The position numbers and the translations under genes are program-made. Below, one piece after another: positions 1 to 7,254 of a stretch of DNA of 16,569 bases; position 1 is the stretch's first letter; each line of letters starts with the position of its first letter. The DNA is taken from positions 1-16,569 of the forward strand of contig JACQYP010000001.1 of assembly GCA_016208205.1 (NCBI GenBank), given 5' to 3'. The notes beneath the pieces are model-generated. The model made no database searches. It saw only the letters and a program-made list of their open reading frames with translations, and was not told the origin of the DNA. Source of the stretch: Candidatus Desantisiibacteriota bacterium (GTDB lineage: Bacteria > UBA9089 > CG2-30-40-21).

Positions 1-2
1 AA

Positions 3-1016
3 GATACATTTGGTCTTATTATAGCTACTGTTTTTGCAGTGTGTTTTTCAATAGTGATATTTAGTGTTGCCCTGAAGTATCTCCAACAGAGAATCCAGCA
101 GAAATCTATCCCAACTGTATGTGAGAAAATACCACCTCTGGTTGTGCCAAAGGTGCTGCAGTTACCACATCTTATCAAAAAAGAACAGATAACCACAGAT
201 AAGCAAGTGCAGGAAAAGATTGAGGAGGCACAGAAGCTATCCTTGCCTATCCCATTGTCGGTTGTACCATCAATATCTGAGAAACCGGCAACGGTTACTA
301 AAACTATAGCAAAGATAGCTATAATTTTAGATGATGTAGGCTACAGTACCGGCGGATTTGTTAGTAAGTTATGGCAGATAAAGGTGCCGTTAACCATGAG
401 TGTTATCCCTGGACTAATATGTTCAAAGGAATCAGCCGAGATATCGCATCGATGCGGGTTTGAGGTCATGCTTCATATGCCCATGGAATATTGTGGAAAT
501 TCAAAATTAACAGATGAGGATGTCCTTTGCATGGCAGACAGGAAGAATAACTCACCGTATAAATGGGCACTGTTATCCGGTATGTCTGAAAAAGAGGTGC
601 AAAGACAATTAGAAGGGGCAATCAAGGATGTCCCCTATTTTAAGGGAATAAATAATCACATGGGTTCTAAGGCAACCGCAGACTTAAGACTTATGACTTT
701 ATTTATGGATAAACTTAAAGGAAAAGGAGTATACTTTGTTGATAGTATGACTACTCCCAAAACCGTAGCATATAGATTGGCTAAAGAATATGGCATCAAT
801 GCTGCAAGAAGAAATGTGTTTTTAGACAATATGAATGATATTACACATGTTAAGCAACAGATGTATTCCCTGATTGCTATTGCAAAAAAGAATGGTACAG
901 CTATTGGAATTGGTCATGCCACAAAGGCATCAACCATAGCTGTTCTTGCTGAGATGGTGCCTGAGTTAAGGGCTCAGGGGATAGAGGTTGTGCCAACGTC
1001 AGAGTTAGTGCATTGA
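3..1016 (+). CDS. Divergent polysaccharide deacetylase family protein (YibQ-like), 5' end outside window
   Basis: The reading frame is open from the first in-frame codon at 3, so the true start lies upstream; the GTG at 39 falls inside a hydrophobic stretch and is unlikely to be the start. That stretch looks like an N-terminal membrane anchor and is followed by a Pro/Lys/Gln-rich linker. The catalytic-type domain starts about residue 91 counted from the GTG. Family-typical blocks are visible: ILDDVG (96-101), HMPME (146-150), NNHMGS (205-210), VDS (234-236), FLDN (261-264) and GIGH (290-293). These match the divergent polysaccharide deacetylases (DUF610, E. coli YibQ), a NodB-like fold acting on envelope or exported glycans; the substrate is not known from sequence. 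The last nine codons are duplicated 66 bp downstream (see repeat at 987-1082). Family assignment is firm, function is inferred. Confidence 0.9.
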   Translation, partial: DTFGLIIATVFAVCFSIVIFSVALKYLQQRIQQKSIPTVCEKIPPLVVPKVLQLPHLIKKEQITTDKQVQEKIEEAQKLSLPIPLSVVPSISEKPATVTKTIAKIAIILDDVGYSTGGFVSKLWQIKVPLTMSVIPGLICSKESAEISHRCGFEVMLHMPMEYCGNSKLTDEDVLCMADRKNNSPYKWALLSGMSEKEVQRQLEGAIKDVPYFKGINNHMGSKATADLRLMTLFMDKLKGKGVYFVDSMTTPKTVAYRLAKEYGINAARRNVFLDNMNDITHVKQQMYSLIAIAKKNGTAIGIGHATKASTIAVLAEMVPELRAQGIEVVPTSELVH

Positions 1017-1082
1017 AGGTAGACGAAGCGTCTCGCTTCGTAGCCTTAAATGGTGGTATCAGCATCAGAGTTGGTGCATTAA
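987..1082 (+). repeat. In-frame duplication of the deacetylase 3' end around a palindrome
   Basis: The last 30 bases of the gene (987-1016, coding VVPTSELVH-stop) recur at 1053-1082 (VVSASELVH-stop) with 23 of 30 bases identical and the same reading frame. Between them lies a unit beginning GTAGACGA (from 1019) whose stem ACGAAGCG / CGCTTCGT (1023-1030 and 1034-1041) has a three-base loop. The spacing of 66 bp is a multiple of three. The second copy may be the ancestral gene end, displaced by insertion of the palindrome. Confidence 0.85.
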
Positions 1083-1104
1083 TTGCAAGTGCGCATTCTG
1101 AATA

Positions 1105-1197
1105 GGAGTCAGAATTACTGCAGGATAGACTTCTATCATTATTACTCGATTACTTGCTTATTGCTTTCATTCTGAATTCTGACTCCTGACTCCTGAC
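1105..1197. repeat. Intergenic inverted repeat of the GGAGTCAGAATT family
   Basis: GGAGTCAGAATT at 1105-1116 faces AATTCTGACTCC near the right end, followed by another CTGACTCCTGAC. A 23-bp block starting at 1105 (GGAGnCAGAATTrCTGCAGGATA, written here with variable bases n and r) reappears inverted at 9007-9029 upstream of mutL. It is a dispersed intergenic repeat of unknown function. Confidence 0.6.
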
Positions 1198-1204
1198 TTG
1201 GTAG

Positions 1205-2236
1205 GTGAGAATGTCGATTCAAGCTTTTTTTCAGATACATGCAGCTCGTCACAAAAAATCGAATAATGGTTGTGTTGGGTGTTTTGTTTCCGGACTGGTT
1301 GTTTTATTCTTAATCCCATTTCTTGTTATCGCCGGGATAGCTTTTTGCTGTTATTATGCGGTTTATATTGAACCAAGCTGGGTCAGGGTGCAAAAGGTAG
1401 TAATTGATCAGCCGGAATTAGCTAAGGCATTGTCAGGGATAAAGATTGTTCAGCTTTCTGATATCCATACCATTGATCAAGTACGAAAGCTTGAAAACAG
1501 AATGGTAGAGGTTACTAATGCACTGGAGCCTGACATCATTGTTATTACCGGTGATTTTATCACTAAGAAAGAAGGGTTTGAGCCGGTTATAGATACAATC
1601 TCAAGGTTAAAGGCAAGAATTGGTATCTGGGGAATCTTAGGGAATTGTGATTCATTTGTGAGTGAGTACCGGTGGGAACAGGAAGGCAAACAGGCAGGGA
1701 TGACTATGCTTATAGATAAAAAGAGGTGTATTAACCTAAAAAATGGCAAACAATTATGGTTGCTTGGCATTAATCACCATAGCAATCTTAAAAAGCTTAT
1801 GCGAGGGATTGAGAAAGATGATGCAGTTATTCTATTGGATCATTACCCTGAAAACATTGAGGCTTCCAGCATGTTTGACATTGACCTTGTTCTCTCAGGG
1901 GATACCCATGGCGGGCAATGTGGTGTCAGGTGGATACGGCAATTTTATGGATGGAAGAGTAAATATCTGTCTGGATTGTATGAGGTCAACAATACCTTCT
2001 GTTATGTTAATCGAGGACTTGGCTGGCATCATAAGCCGGTCAGGTTTTTGTGTTGGCCAGAGGTAACACTTCTGACATTTGTGTCTGATGCCCCTTGCAC
2101 AAGGGTAAAGGAGCCGGAAATAACAGAAGAAGAGTATGAACCATCAGGATTACAGGTATTTATAAAAGATATCTGGCATAGGATAGATACATCTAAGATA
2201 AGTGAGGTTGTTCGTCAGGAGGATATGAAGGAGTAA
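1205..2236 (+). CDS. Membrane-anchored calcineurin-like metallophosphoesterase (YkuE/YaeI-like)
   Basis: A 343-residue protein with a long hydrophobic segment at about residues 25-54, then a calcineurin-like phosphoesterase domain. Visible metal-site blocks are SDIH (85-88), TGDF (115-118), GNCD (146-149), a DH pair (212-213) and GDTHGGQ (232-238). Related enzymes such as YkuE/YaeI and the UDP-diacylglucosamine hydrolases act on phosphoesters at membranes; the substrate here is not evident. Two positions differ from the textbook motif: GNHD reads GNCD and GHTH reads GDTH, so metal binding or activity may be altered. The start may be GTG at 1205 or ATG at 1211; neither has an ideally spaced ribosome binding site. 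Its last codons carry the ribosome binding site of the next gene, two bases away, implying coupled translation. Confidence 0.85.
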   Translation: MRMSIQAFFQIHAARHKKSNNGCVGCFVSGLVVLFLIPFLVIAGIAFCCYYAVYIEPSWVRVQKVVIDQPELAKALSGIKIVQLSDIHTIDQVRKLENRMVEVTNALEPDIIVITGDFITKKEGFEPVIDTISRLKARIGIWGILGNCDSFVSEYRWEQEGKQAGMTMLIDKKRCINLKNGKQLWLLGINHHSNLKKLMRGIEKDDAVILLDHYPENIEASSMFDIDLVLSGDTHGGQCGVRWIRQFYGWKSKYLSGLYEVNNTFCYVNRGLGWHHKPVRFLCWPEVTLLTFVSDAPCTRVKEPEITEEEYEPSGLQVFIKDIWHRIDTSKISEVVRQEDMKE

Positions 2237-2238
2237 TT

Positions 2239-2946
2239 ATGATTGCTATCAAAGGTTTTATCGAGACATCCATGCTTGATTGGGAGGGGAAAATAGTCTC
2301 CACCCTGTATCTTCCATATTGCAACCTCAGGTGTCCATATTGTCATAACTCAGGACTGGTGCTCAATCCAGAACAGTATACTACCATTCCAATTGAAATA
2401 GTAATGAATTATTTTGTAAGGCGAAAGGATTGGATTGACGGGGTTTGTCTGTCTGGCGGTGAGCCGTGTATGTATGAGGATTTGCCGAATTTTATCAAAA
2501 GACTCAGGGATATTGATATCTTGATAAAGTTAGATACCAACGGCAGCTTTCCTGATATGCTGCAGAAGCTACTGGACGAAAGACTGATTGATTACATCGC
2601 CATGGATATCAAGTCACCCCTGGATAGTAAATCGTATGCTCAAGCATCAGGGGTAAAGGATGAGATAGTAGGAAGTGTCCAAAGAAGCATTGAGATTATC
2701 ATGAACTCAAGAATAGATTATGAGTTTAGAACAACGGTTGTGCCAACCCTGCATGATACGGAAACACTTGTATCTATGGCAGAATCAATAAAGGGTGCGA
2801 AAAAATATGCCCTGCAAGCCTTTGCACTTAAGGATACGCTTGACCCTGCATATTTGAAGATAACGCCATACACAGATGAGCAGATGCAAGATATGCAGCA
2901 GGCTGTTTTACCCTATGTCCAGAGATGTGTTTTGCGAGGGGGATGA
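2239..2946 (+). CDS. nrdG: Anaerobic ribonucleotide reductase activating protein, radical SAM (NrdG type)
   Basis: This 235-residue radical SAM protein has the cluster motif CNLRCPYC (C28, C32, C35), the SAM-binding LSGGEP block (71-76), LDTNG (99-102 region) and MDIKSP (122-127). These features match the NrdG2 subgroup, which generates the glycyl radical on the class III (anaerobic) ribonucleoside-triphosphate reductase. No nrdD is in the window, so its partner must be elsewhere. Close relatives also activate other glycyl radical enzymes, and that cannot be excluded. The ATG at 2239 is served by AAGGAG at 2228-2233, inside the 3' end of the preceding phosphoesterase gene, so the two are almost certainly co-translated. 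Confidence 0.87.
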   Translation: MIAIKGFIETSMLDWEGKIVSTLYLPYCNLRCPYCHNSGLVLNPEQYTTIPIEIVMNYFVRRKDWIDGVCLSGGEPCMYEDLPNFIKRLRDIDILIKLDTNGSFPDMLQKLLDERLIDYIAMDIKSPLDSKSYAQASGVKDEIVGSVQRSIEIIMNSRIDYEFRTTVVPTLHDTETLVSMAESIKGAKKYALQAFALKDTLDPAYLKITPYTDEQMQDMQQAVLPYVQRCVLRGG

Positions 2947-3032
2947 GAGTAAGGAAGGCTGAAGGTAGATAGGCTGAAGGCTGTTAGACTGTAAGGAGAG
3001 CAGGCAGCCTTCATCCTGCCAGCCTATAGCCT

Positions 3033-3201
3033 CAGGGCACCGCACCCTAATTTTTGATAGATTTTTCACCTCTTAATCCTCCATCGGCGAGGAACAAAGA
3101 GTGTAACACAGACATTCTTGTCTGTGCTTACGGTATATTCCTCACTAATGAGGCAAAAGGGTGCAATGGTTCTGAATCACAGACAGGAATGTCTGTGCTA
3201 C
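3033..3201. repeat. Dispersed ~165-bp repeat, copy A, with two matching hairpins
   Basis: This block recurs at 14994-15165 in the same orientation with clear similarity throughout (shared CCGCACCCTAATTTTTGATA near the left end). It holds two 8-bp-stem hairpins with the same stem, CACAGACA / TGTCTGTG, at 3107-3126 (loop TTCT) and 3178-3197 (loop GGAA). The hairpins are roughly inverted copies of each other, giving the element a boundary of inverted repeats about 70 bp apart. No protein is encoded. It fills most of the gap between nrdG and the ligase gene, the rest being GGCTGAAGG-type short repeats at 2957-3030. Confidence 0.85.
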
Positions 3202-3253
3202 ACTTTACAGTCTAAACAACCTGATCTGCTACAATATCATAAGGAAAATACAT

Positions 3254-4615
3254 ATGTTGGAAAGACTACTTATCAATATCAGGCTCTGGCAGTTAACCAG
3301 TGCAAGGATATGGATTATTCCTATTAGTCTAATATTTTTTGCCATAACATCATGGCTGTTACTTATGTTCTTGCCTATTAAATATGCTTTAATAGGCTCA
3401 ATAGGAATGATTCTAACAACTCTTTCTATATTCATTGCTCCATACACTGGAATTATCCTTTTTCTTTGTACCTTTTGTCTTCCTGAAGAATTGGAAGGGT
3501 TTCCTTTTTCCGCAGCCATTCTGGGCATGACCATATTAGCATGGATACTAAAGGAATTAAACCCTAAGGAGATGATTAAATCTCCCCAAAACCGTCTTAT
3601 TTTTGTACTCTGGATAATTATGATTATCTCAAGCCTTTTTGCTTATAAAAGAGAATATTGTTTAGATACTCTCTTTGAGTTTACCAATTTATTCCTCTTT
3701 TACTTAGTTACGATTAACCTTATAAACTCTGAAAAAAAATTTCACCATGTAGTCTGGACTATAATTATCATCTTTGCTCTGCTTTCTCTCAAGAATGCGA
3801 TATTTTGTGCTGTCCATGGGCTATCCAGACAGGGTGGTGCCGGTGGTGATGACAACCATTTTGCCGTGGGATTGAATATGGCTCTTCCCTTTAGCCTTTA
3901 CATCCTTTTTATAACAAGGAATGGTGTTAAACAAATAACTGCTATGCTCTCATTTATTTTAATTATTGTTGGTATTATTCTGACCATATCCCGTGGTGGA
4001 TTTATCGGGCTTTGTGTTGTGCTTTTTCTTTTTCTTCTTAAGGCAAGAAAGCCTGCTCTTTTGGTTATATATCTATTTCTCTTTGTATTTATATTTCTTG
4101 TTGGTACAGTATTAATACCCAAAGAATATACAGAGAGAATGGAGACTATCTCCGGCTATCAAAAGGACGATTCAGCTATGGCAAGGATTCATTACTGGTA
4201 TGCCGGTGGCAGAATGATGATGGAGAGACCTATTTGCGGGGTAGGAATAGGAAACTTTAAGGAGATTGTTCATCTTTATAATCCTGACCTTAATTTAGTA
4301 GCTCATAATACATTTATTCAGATAGCCTCTGAATGTGGCATCCCAGGGCTTATAGTCTTTGTTTCACTTATTATGGTTTCCATAATAAAAACTATCAGGC
4401 TCAGGGAAAGGTTAAAGACTATCCCTGATGGGCATAGATTGCTTCTTTTTACTCACATGATAGAAGTAAGTTTTACTGCCTATGTGATTTGTGGAAGCTT
4501 TTTGAGTGAGGTTGACTTTGAGTTTCTTTATCTTTTAATTGCCATGAGTGTTTGTCTGGGGAATATTGCTCAACAAGCTGATCGAGAATCCAATTCAGTG
4601 GTCAGTGATCAGTGA
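3254..4615 (+). CDS. O-antigen ligase family integral membrane protein (Wzy_C type)
   Basis: A 453-residue protein dominated by hydrophobic segments, with about ten or more predicted membrane helices. Wzy_C-type signatures are present: GDDNHFAVGLNMALPFS around 198-214, SRGG at 246-249 and HNTFIQIASECGIPGL at 351-366, preceded by the periplasmic-loop block GVGIGNF (329-335). This family transfers or polymerises undecaprenol-linked glycans on the outer face of the inner membrane. The D-N-H-F-A block resembles the exosortase-associated O-glycosylation ligases, but no exosortase is nearby, so the substrate is open. AAGGA sits about 9 bases before the ATG. The last residues (SVVSDQ) are encoded by a hairpin repeat, so the C-terminus may be repeat-derived. 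Confidence 0.87.
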   Translation: MLERLLINIRLWQLTSARIWIIPISLIFFAITSWLLLMFLPIKYALIGSIGMILTTLSIFIAPYTGIILFLCTFCLPEELEGFPFSAAILGMTILAWILKELNPKEMIKSPQNRLIFVLWIIMIISSLFAYKREYCLDTLFEFTNLFLFYLVTINLINSEKKFHHVVWTIIIIFALLSLKNAIFCAVHGLSRQGGAGGDDNHFAVGLNMALPFSLYILFITRNGVKQITAMLSFILIIVGIILTISRGGFIGLCVVLFLFLLKARKPALLVIYLFLFVFIFLVGTVLIPKEYTERMETISGYQKDDSAMARIHYWYAGGRMMMERPICGVGIGNFKEIVHLYNPDLNLVAHNTFIQIASECGIPGLIVFVSLIMVSIIKTIRLRERLKTIPDGHRLLLFTHMIEVSFTAYVICGSFLSEVDFEFLYLLIAMSVCLGNIAQQADRESNSVVSDQ

Positions 4616-4631
4616 CCACTGACCACTTTTT
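4598..4631 (+). terminator. Hairpin plus T-run spanning the ligase stop codon
   Basis: GTGGTCAGTG (4598-4607) pairs perfectly with CACTGACCAC (4617-4626), with a nine-base loop and five T residues after it, the form of an intrinsic terminator. The stop codon (4613-4615) lies in the loop. The next ribosome binding site (4632-4636) begins immediately after the T-run. It may also be a dispersed GGTCAGTG-type repeat that happens to resemble a terminator. Confidence 0.6.
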
Positions 4632-4641
4632 AGAGGCAGCT

Positions 4642-5448
4642 ATGAATTCAGCACTAAAATATATTTACGGACCCGTGTCTTCATGGAGATTAGGTGTTTC
4701 TCTGGGCATAGACCTGTTTTCACAGGCAGAAAAAATATGCACCTTTGATTGCAGTTATTGTCAGATTGGAAGGGCTCAGGCAGTATCTACAAGCAGACAG
4801 GTATATATTCCTACTCAGGAGATTGTCAGAGAATTAAAGGCATTGCCTGATGTCAAGATAGACTGTATTACCCTTGCCGGTCGTGGTGAGCCATGTTTGG
4901 CAGAGAACCTTGGCGAGATGATTGTGGCAGTCAAAGCGATTATGTCAAAACCTGTAGCTGTCTTGACCAATGCTACACTTCTGGATAGGGATGATGTAAT
5001 ACAGGAATTAGCTCTGGCAGATGTAGTGGCAGTCAAGTTGGATGCATGGTCGAAATACTCCCTTTCTATGATAAATAATCCGGCAGCAGGGATTACCTTT
5101 GATAGAATTTATCAGGGGATAAAGCGATTTAGACAGGAATATCACGGACAATTAGCTGTTCAAATGATGTTTGTGCCGGAAAATAAAGAAGCTGCAGAAA
5201 GAATGGCAGAGCTGGCGTTTGAGATAAAGCCTGATGAGGTGCAAATAAATACGCCGTTGCGTCCATGTGAGGTTTCTCCGTTGTCTTGCGAAGAAATCTT
5301 CAAGATAAAAGGGTGCTTTCAGGGATTAAAAACAATATCGGTTTATGATACAAAACATGGCGATGATGAACCGATAAGTGTGGAAGATACGGTAAGGAGA
5401 AGAGGGGAGGCAAGGGAAAGGCACAAAGGCAGAGAGGAGTCGAAATGA
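4642..5448 (+). CDS. Radical SAM protein, COG0731 family
   Basis: From ATG 4642 the protein has 268 residues. The N-terminal block YGPVSSWRLGVSLGID (9-24) followed by CTFDCSYCQ (C33, C37, C40) is diagnostic for COG0731 radical SAM proteins, distant relatives of the wyosine enzyme Taw1/TYW1. Other core blocks are GRGEP (80-84), VLTNATLL (107-114), VKLDA (131-135) and INTPLRP (202-208). Function in bacteria is not established. I chose ATG 4642 over the upstream GTG at 4612 because 4642 has AGAGG five bases upstream and the family begins just before YGPV, while the GTG lies in the terminator-like hairpin. The final 15 or so residues (RGEARERHKGREESK) are charged, purine-rich in DNA and look like an added repeat tail. 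Confidence 0.82.
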   Translation: MNSALKYIYGPVSSWRLGVSLGIDLFSQAEKICTFDCSYCQIGRAQAVSTSRQVYIPTQEIVRELKALPDVKIDCITLAGRGEPCLAENLGEMIVAVKAIMSKPVAVLTNATLLDRDDVIQELALADVVAVKLDAWSKYSLSMINNPAAGITFDRIYQGIKRFRQEYHGQLAVQMMFVPENKEAAERMAELAFEIKPDEVQINTPLRPCEVSPLSCEEIFKIKGCFQGLKTISVYDTKHGDDEPISVEDTVRRRGEARERHKGREESK

Positions 5449-5562
5449 AAAAATCCGTGTTAATCCGTGTAATCCATGTCAAATTACATGAAATTATTCC
5501 AGAGAGGAAGCGGTGGACACTTTATGCAACTATATAGAAATACATAAGATACGAAATAAATA
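5449..5562. other. Intergenic stretch with short direct repeat
   Basis: ATCCGTGTTAATCCGTGTAA (about 5453-5472) is a short tandem repeat of the ATCCGTGT type. No gene is visible before the promoter at 5563. Confidence 0.5.
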
Positions 5563-5591
5563 TTGACAAACTGTTTATTTTATTCTATAAT
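5563..5591 (+). promoter_or_regulatory. Perfect consensus sigma-70-type promoter
   Basis: TTGACA (5563-5568), a 17-base spacer and TATAAT (5586-5591) match the housekeeping consensus exactly. The spacer and upstream region are AT-rich. Transcription would start near 5598, inside the left end of the GTAACTACTC element at 5593, and run toward the decayed STAND gene. Confidence 0.8.
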
Positions 5592-5592
5592 T

Positions 5593-5768
5593 GTAACTAC
5601 TCGGGTTCAAAGTTAGAGAGTAAGGACTACGGGCTGAAGAGACAAGATGTAGGATGTAGGATGGGTTGAGTGAAACGAAACCCATCAATGTCTCTGGTCC
5701 AAGGTTCACGGCTTGAGAGGTTAAGAGAGCAAACCATCAACCGTGAATCAGACAACCTGAGTAGTTAC
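5593..5768. repeat. GTAACTACTC element, copy 1 (MITE-like or leader structure)
   Basis: The ends GTAACTACTCGGGTT (5593-5607) and AACCTGAGTAGTTAC (5754-5768) are inverted repeats with one mismatch. An inner inverted pair, GGTTCACGG / CCGTGAATC, lies toward the right. The right half, from GGTTAAGAGAGCAAACCATC to the end, is shared with copy 2 (8420-8517). No protein is encoded. No flanking duplication is visible. Confidence 0.82.
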
Positions 5769-5819
5769 CAAGAGACGATAATCCTGCCATTTTAATGTGG
5801 GAAAGCAGGGGGAATAAAG

Positions 5820-6722
5820 GTGGAAAAAATTAAGGAAGCGTATAATCTATTTGATCCTAAAATGACAAATCTGCAATATTATGTACCAAGGCAAAATAGA
5901 GATTATTAACCAATTAAAGCGTCAGATTGAAGTAAGTGAAGGGGATGCGAAGATTTTATTCAATTGATAGAACAGGAGGGCAATTGGATGGCTAATTTGG
6001 CTCAAAAGCAATTAGAAGACATTAAAGAATTAGCTAAATTAATCAGGATAGATGAATCAAATACCATTGTCCTTGCTGTCTGTTCATCCCCTGAGTCATT
6101 GAACGATTGAGTCATGCATCTGGCTCACCCCTATTAGAATTCTGTTTCCGCGAGTCGCTTAATCTGTTGAAGAGGGATGCAGACAGGCTATTCAGGCTTA
6201 TGGCTGTATTTGCCGCACCAGTAGATATGGAAATCCTTGAGGCTAATCAGGGCAGAGGCTCTATACAAGGAGGCACTTGAAATCTTCAAAGGCTTTGGTG
6301 CTGAAAGTGAAAATGTTGGTGCCACCCTGACAGACCTGGGTAATCTTGCTTATACTCAAGGAGATTATCCCAAAGCAATGGGCTATCATCAAAAAAGCCT
6401 TGAGATGGTTCAGAGGCTAAAGGATGAATCAGGGATTGCTGTCTCGTTTGGTAATCTTGGTGATGTTGCCCTTGCGGAAAAGGATTCTGAGCAGGCAAGG
6501 GAATATTACCAGGAGGCGATGAAGATTTTCCAAAAGATAGGTAGGGTTGATTCGATTGCTAATCAGAAATGTAACTTAGGAAAGGTAGAAGAGAAGCTTG
6601 GCAATTATCTGCAGGCAAAGGAGTTCTTTGAAGAGGCATTGGAAGCCTACCAGCGATTAGGGGCAAAGAAAAGGATAGCGGAGGCACAGGAAGCAATCAG
6701 ACGGGTAGGGGAAGAGCGATGA
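5820..6722 (+). pseudogene. Decayed NB-ARC/TPR (STAND-type) ATPase gene
   Basis: The region reads as one protein only if several frameshifts are bridged. An early piece starts at GTG 5820 and stops at 5907. A second piece from ATG 5988, which has a good GGAGG at 5975-5979, encodes MANLAQKQLEDIKELAKL and VLAVCSSPESLN and stops at 6108. In another frame from 6104 to 6280 it continues with LNLLKRDADRLFRLMAVFAA (within 6146-6220), which resembles the winged-helix segment after NB-ARC ATPase domains. The last frame (6237-6722) encodes at least three TPR units, for example LGNLAYTQGDYPKAMGYHQK, of the type found in STAND regulators. The nucleotide-binding P-loop itself is absent, so most of the ATPase domain has been deleted. 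Only the TPR piece is an uninterrupted ORF and it lacks a convincing start. The gene lies downstream of the 5563 promoter. Confidence 0.7.
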
Positions 6723-6933
6723 ATAACAATCGTAACCGTTCACGGCTTGAAATATGGAGTGCGAAAGCTTACTTGCTTTCGCTTTAGCTAAGTCGTTAAG
6801 CAAAAATAACTTCCTTAATTAGGACAATTGGTTCCTATGGTTATAATAAACTGTAAACTTTTCATGTAACCGTTCACGATTGTCGGTTCTGAACTGACAC
6901 CGTATATTGCTGTCATTCCTGTGCATCACTGTC

Positions 6934-6976
6934 ATTCCTGCCCCGTATCAAGTACGGGGTAAACTCCTGCAGGAAT
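6934..6976. repeat. REP-like palindrome inside the 6866-7078 element
   Basis: ATTCCTGC / GCAGGAAT forms an outer stem and CCCCGTA / TACGGGG an inner stem. This resembles the widespread TGTCATTCCTGC-type bacterial repeat. A partial second TGTCATTCCTG lies at 6911-6921. Confidence 0.7.
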
Positions 6977-6993
6977 CTCCCCCTCAGGTGTCC

Positions 6994-7029
6994 TACCCTT
7001 CCTTTTGGTCTTACCCTTCCTTTTGGTCT
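6994..7029. repeat. Two tandem copies of an 18-bp unit
   Basis: TACCCTTCCTTTTGGTCT is repeated exactly twice, head to tail, at 6994-7011 and 7012-7029. It lies within the MITE-like element. Confidence 0.9.
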
Positions 7030-7254
7030 CCACGGGCATAAGAGAGTTCTTTTGTATCTATCCACTGTGAACGGTTACCTTTTCATTTTGGGAACTTATT
7101 TTTGCTTGACGACTAAGTGAAGATAAAAGCGAAAGCAAGTAAGCTTTCGCACTCCATAGCTTAAACCCATGTGGTAATTTTCAACCGCACAGGTTGACTC
7201 TTCTCGTGGTTTCGTATTTTCGTGATAAAATTTTCATGAGGTATTTTCAAGACA

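Larger units (their letters stand above)
6866..7078. mobile_element. MITE-like element with 12-bp inverted ends and 8-bp flanking duplication
   Basis: GTAACCGTTCAC (6866-6877) and GTGAACGGTTAC (7067-7078) are perfect inverted ends. Directly outside them CTTTTCAT occurs at 6858-6865 and again at 7079-7086, an exact 8-bp target-site-like duplication. The 213-bp interior encodes no protein. It includes a palindrome at 6934-6976 and an 18-bp tandem repeat at 6994-7029. A third, solitary GTAACCGTTCAC lies at 6732-6743. The first five bases, GTAAC, match those of the GTAACTACTC elements. Confidence 0.85.
6754..7157. repeat. Large inverted repeat with hairpin-forming arms
   Basis: A 32-base arm at 6754-6785 is the exact reverse complement of 7126-7157. 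Similarity continues inward to about 6814 and 7090 (AAGCAAAAATAA versus TTATTTTTGCTT). Each arm can itself fold, GCGAAAGC against GCTTTCGC with a six-base loop. The loop between the arms holds a second, younger element at 6866-7078. No coding sequence is seen in 6723-7254. Confidence 0.85.

Noticed and set aside
3107..3197. Twin hairpins as a riboswitch
   Set aside because: The same element follows a stop codon at 15162 and has no recognisable aptamer class; repeat behaviour explains it better.
3118..3327. Small + strand frame upstream of the ligase gene
   Set aside because: It starts within the dispersed repeat and overlaps the true gene's start; composed mostly of hairpin sequence.
6732..7078. 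Three GTAACCGTTCAC copies as a possible CRISPR or iteron array
   Set aside because: Spacing is irregular, one copy is inverted, and two of them are the ends of an element with an 8-bp flanking duplication.
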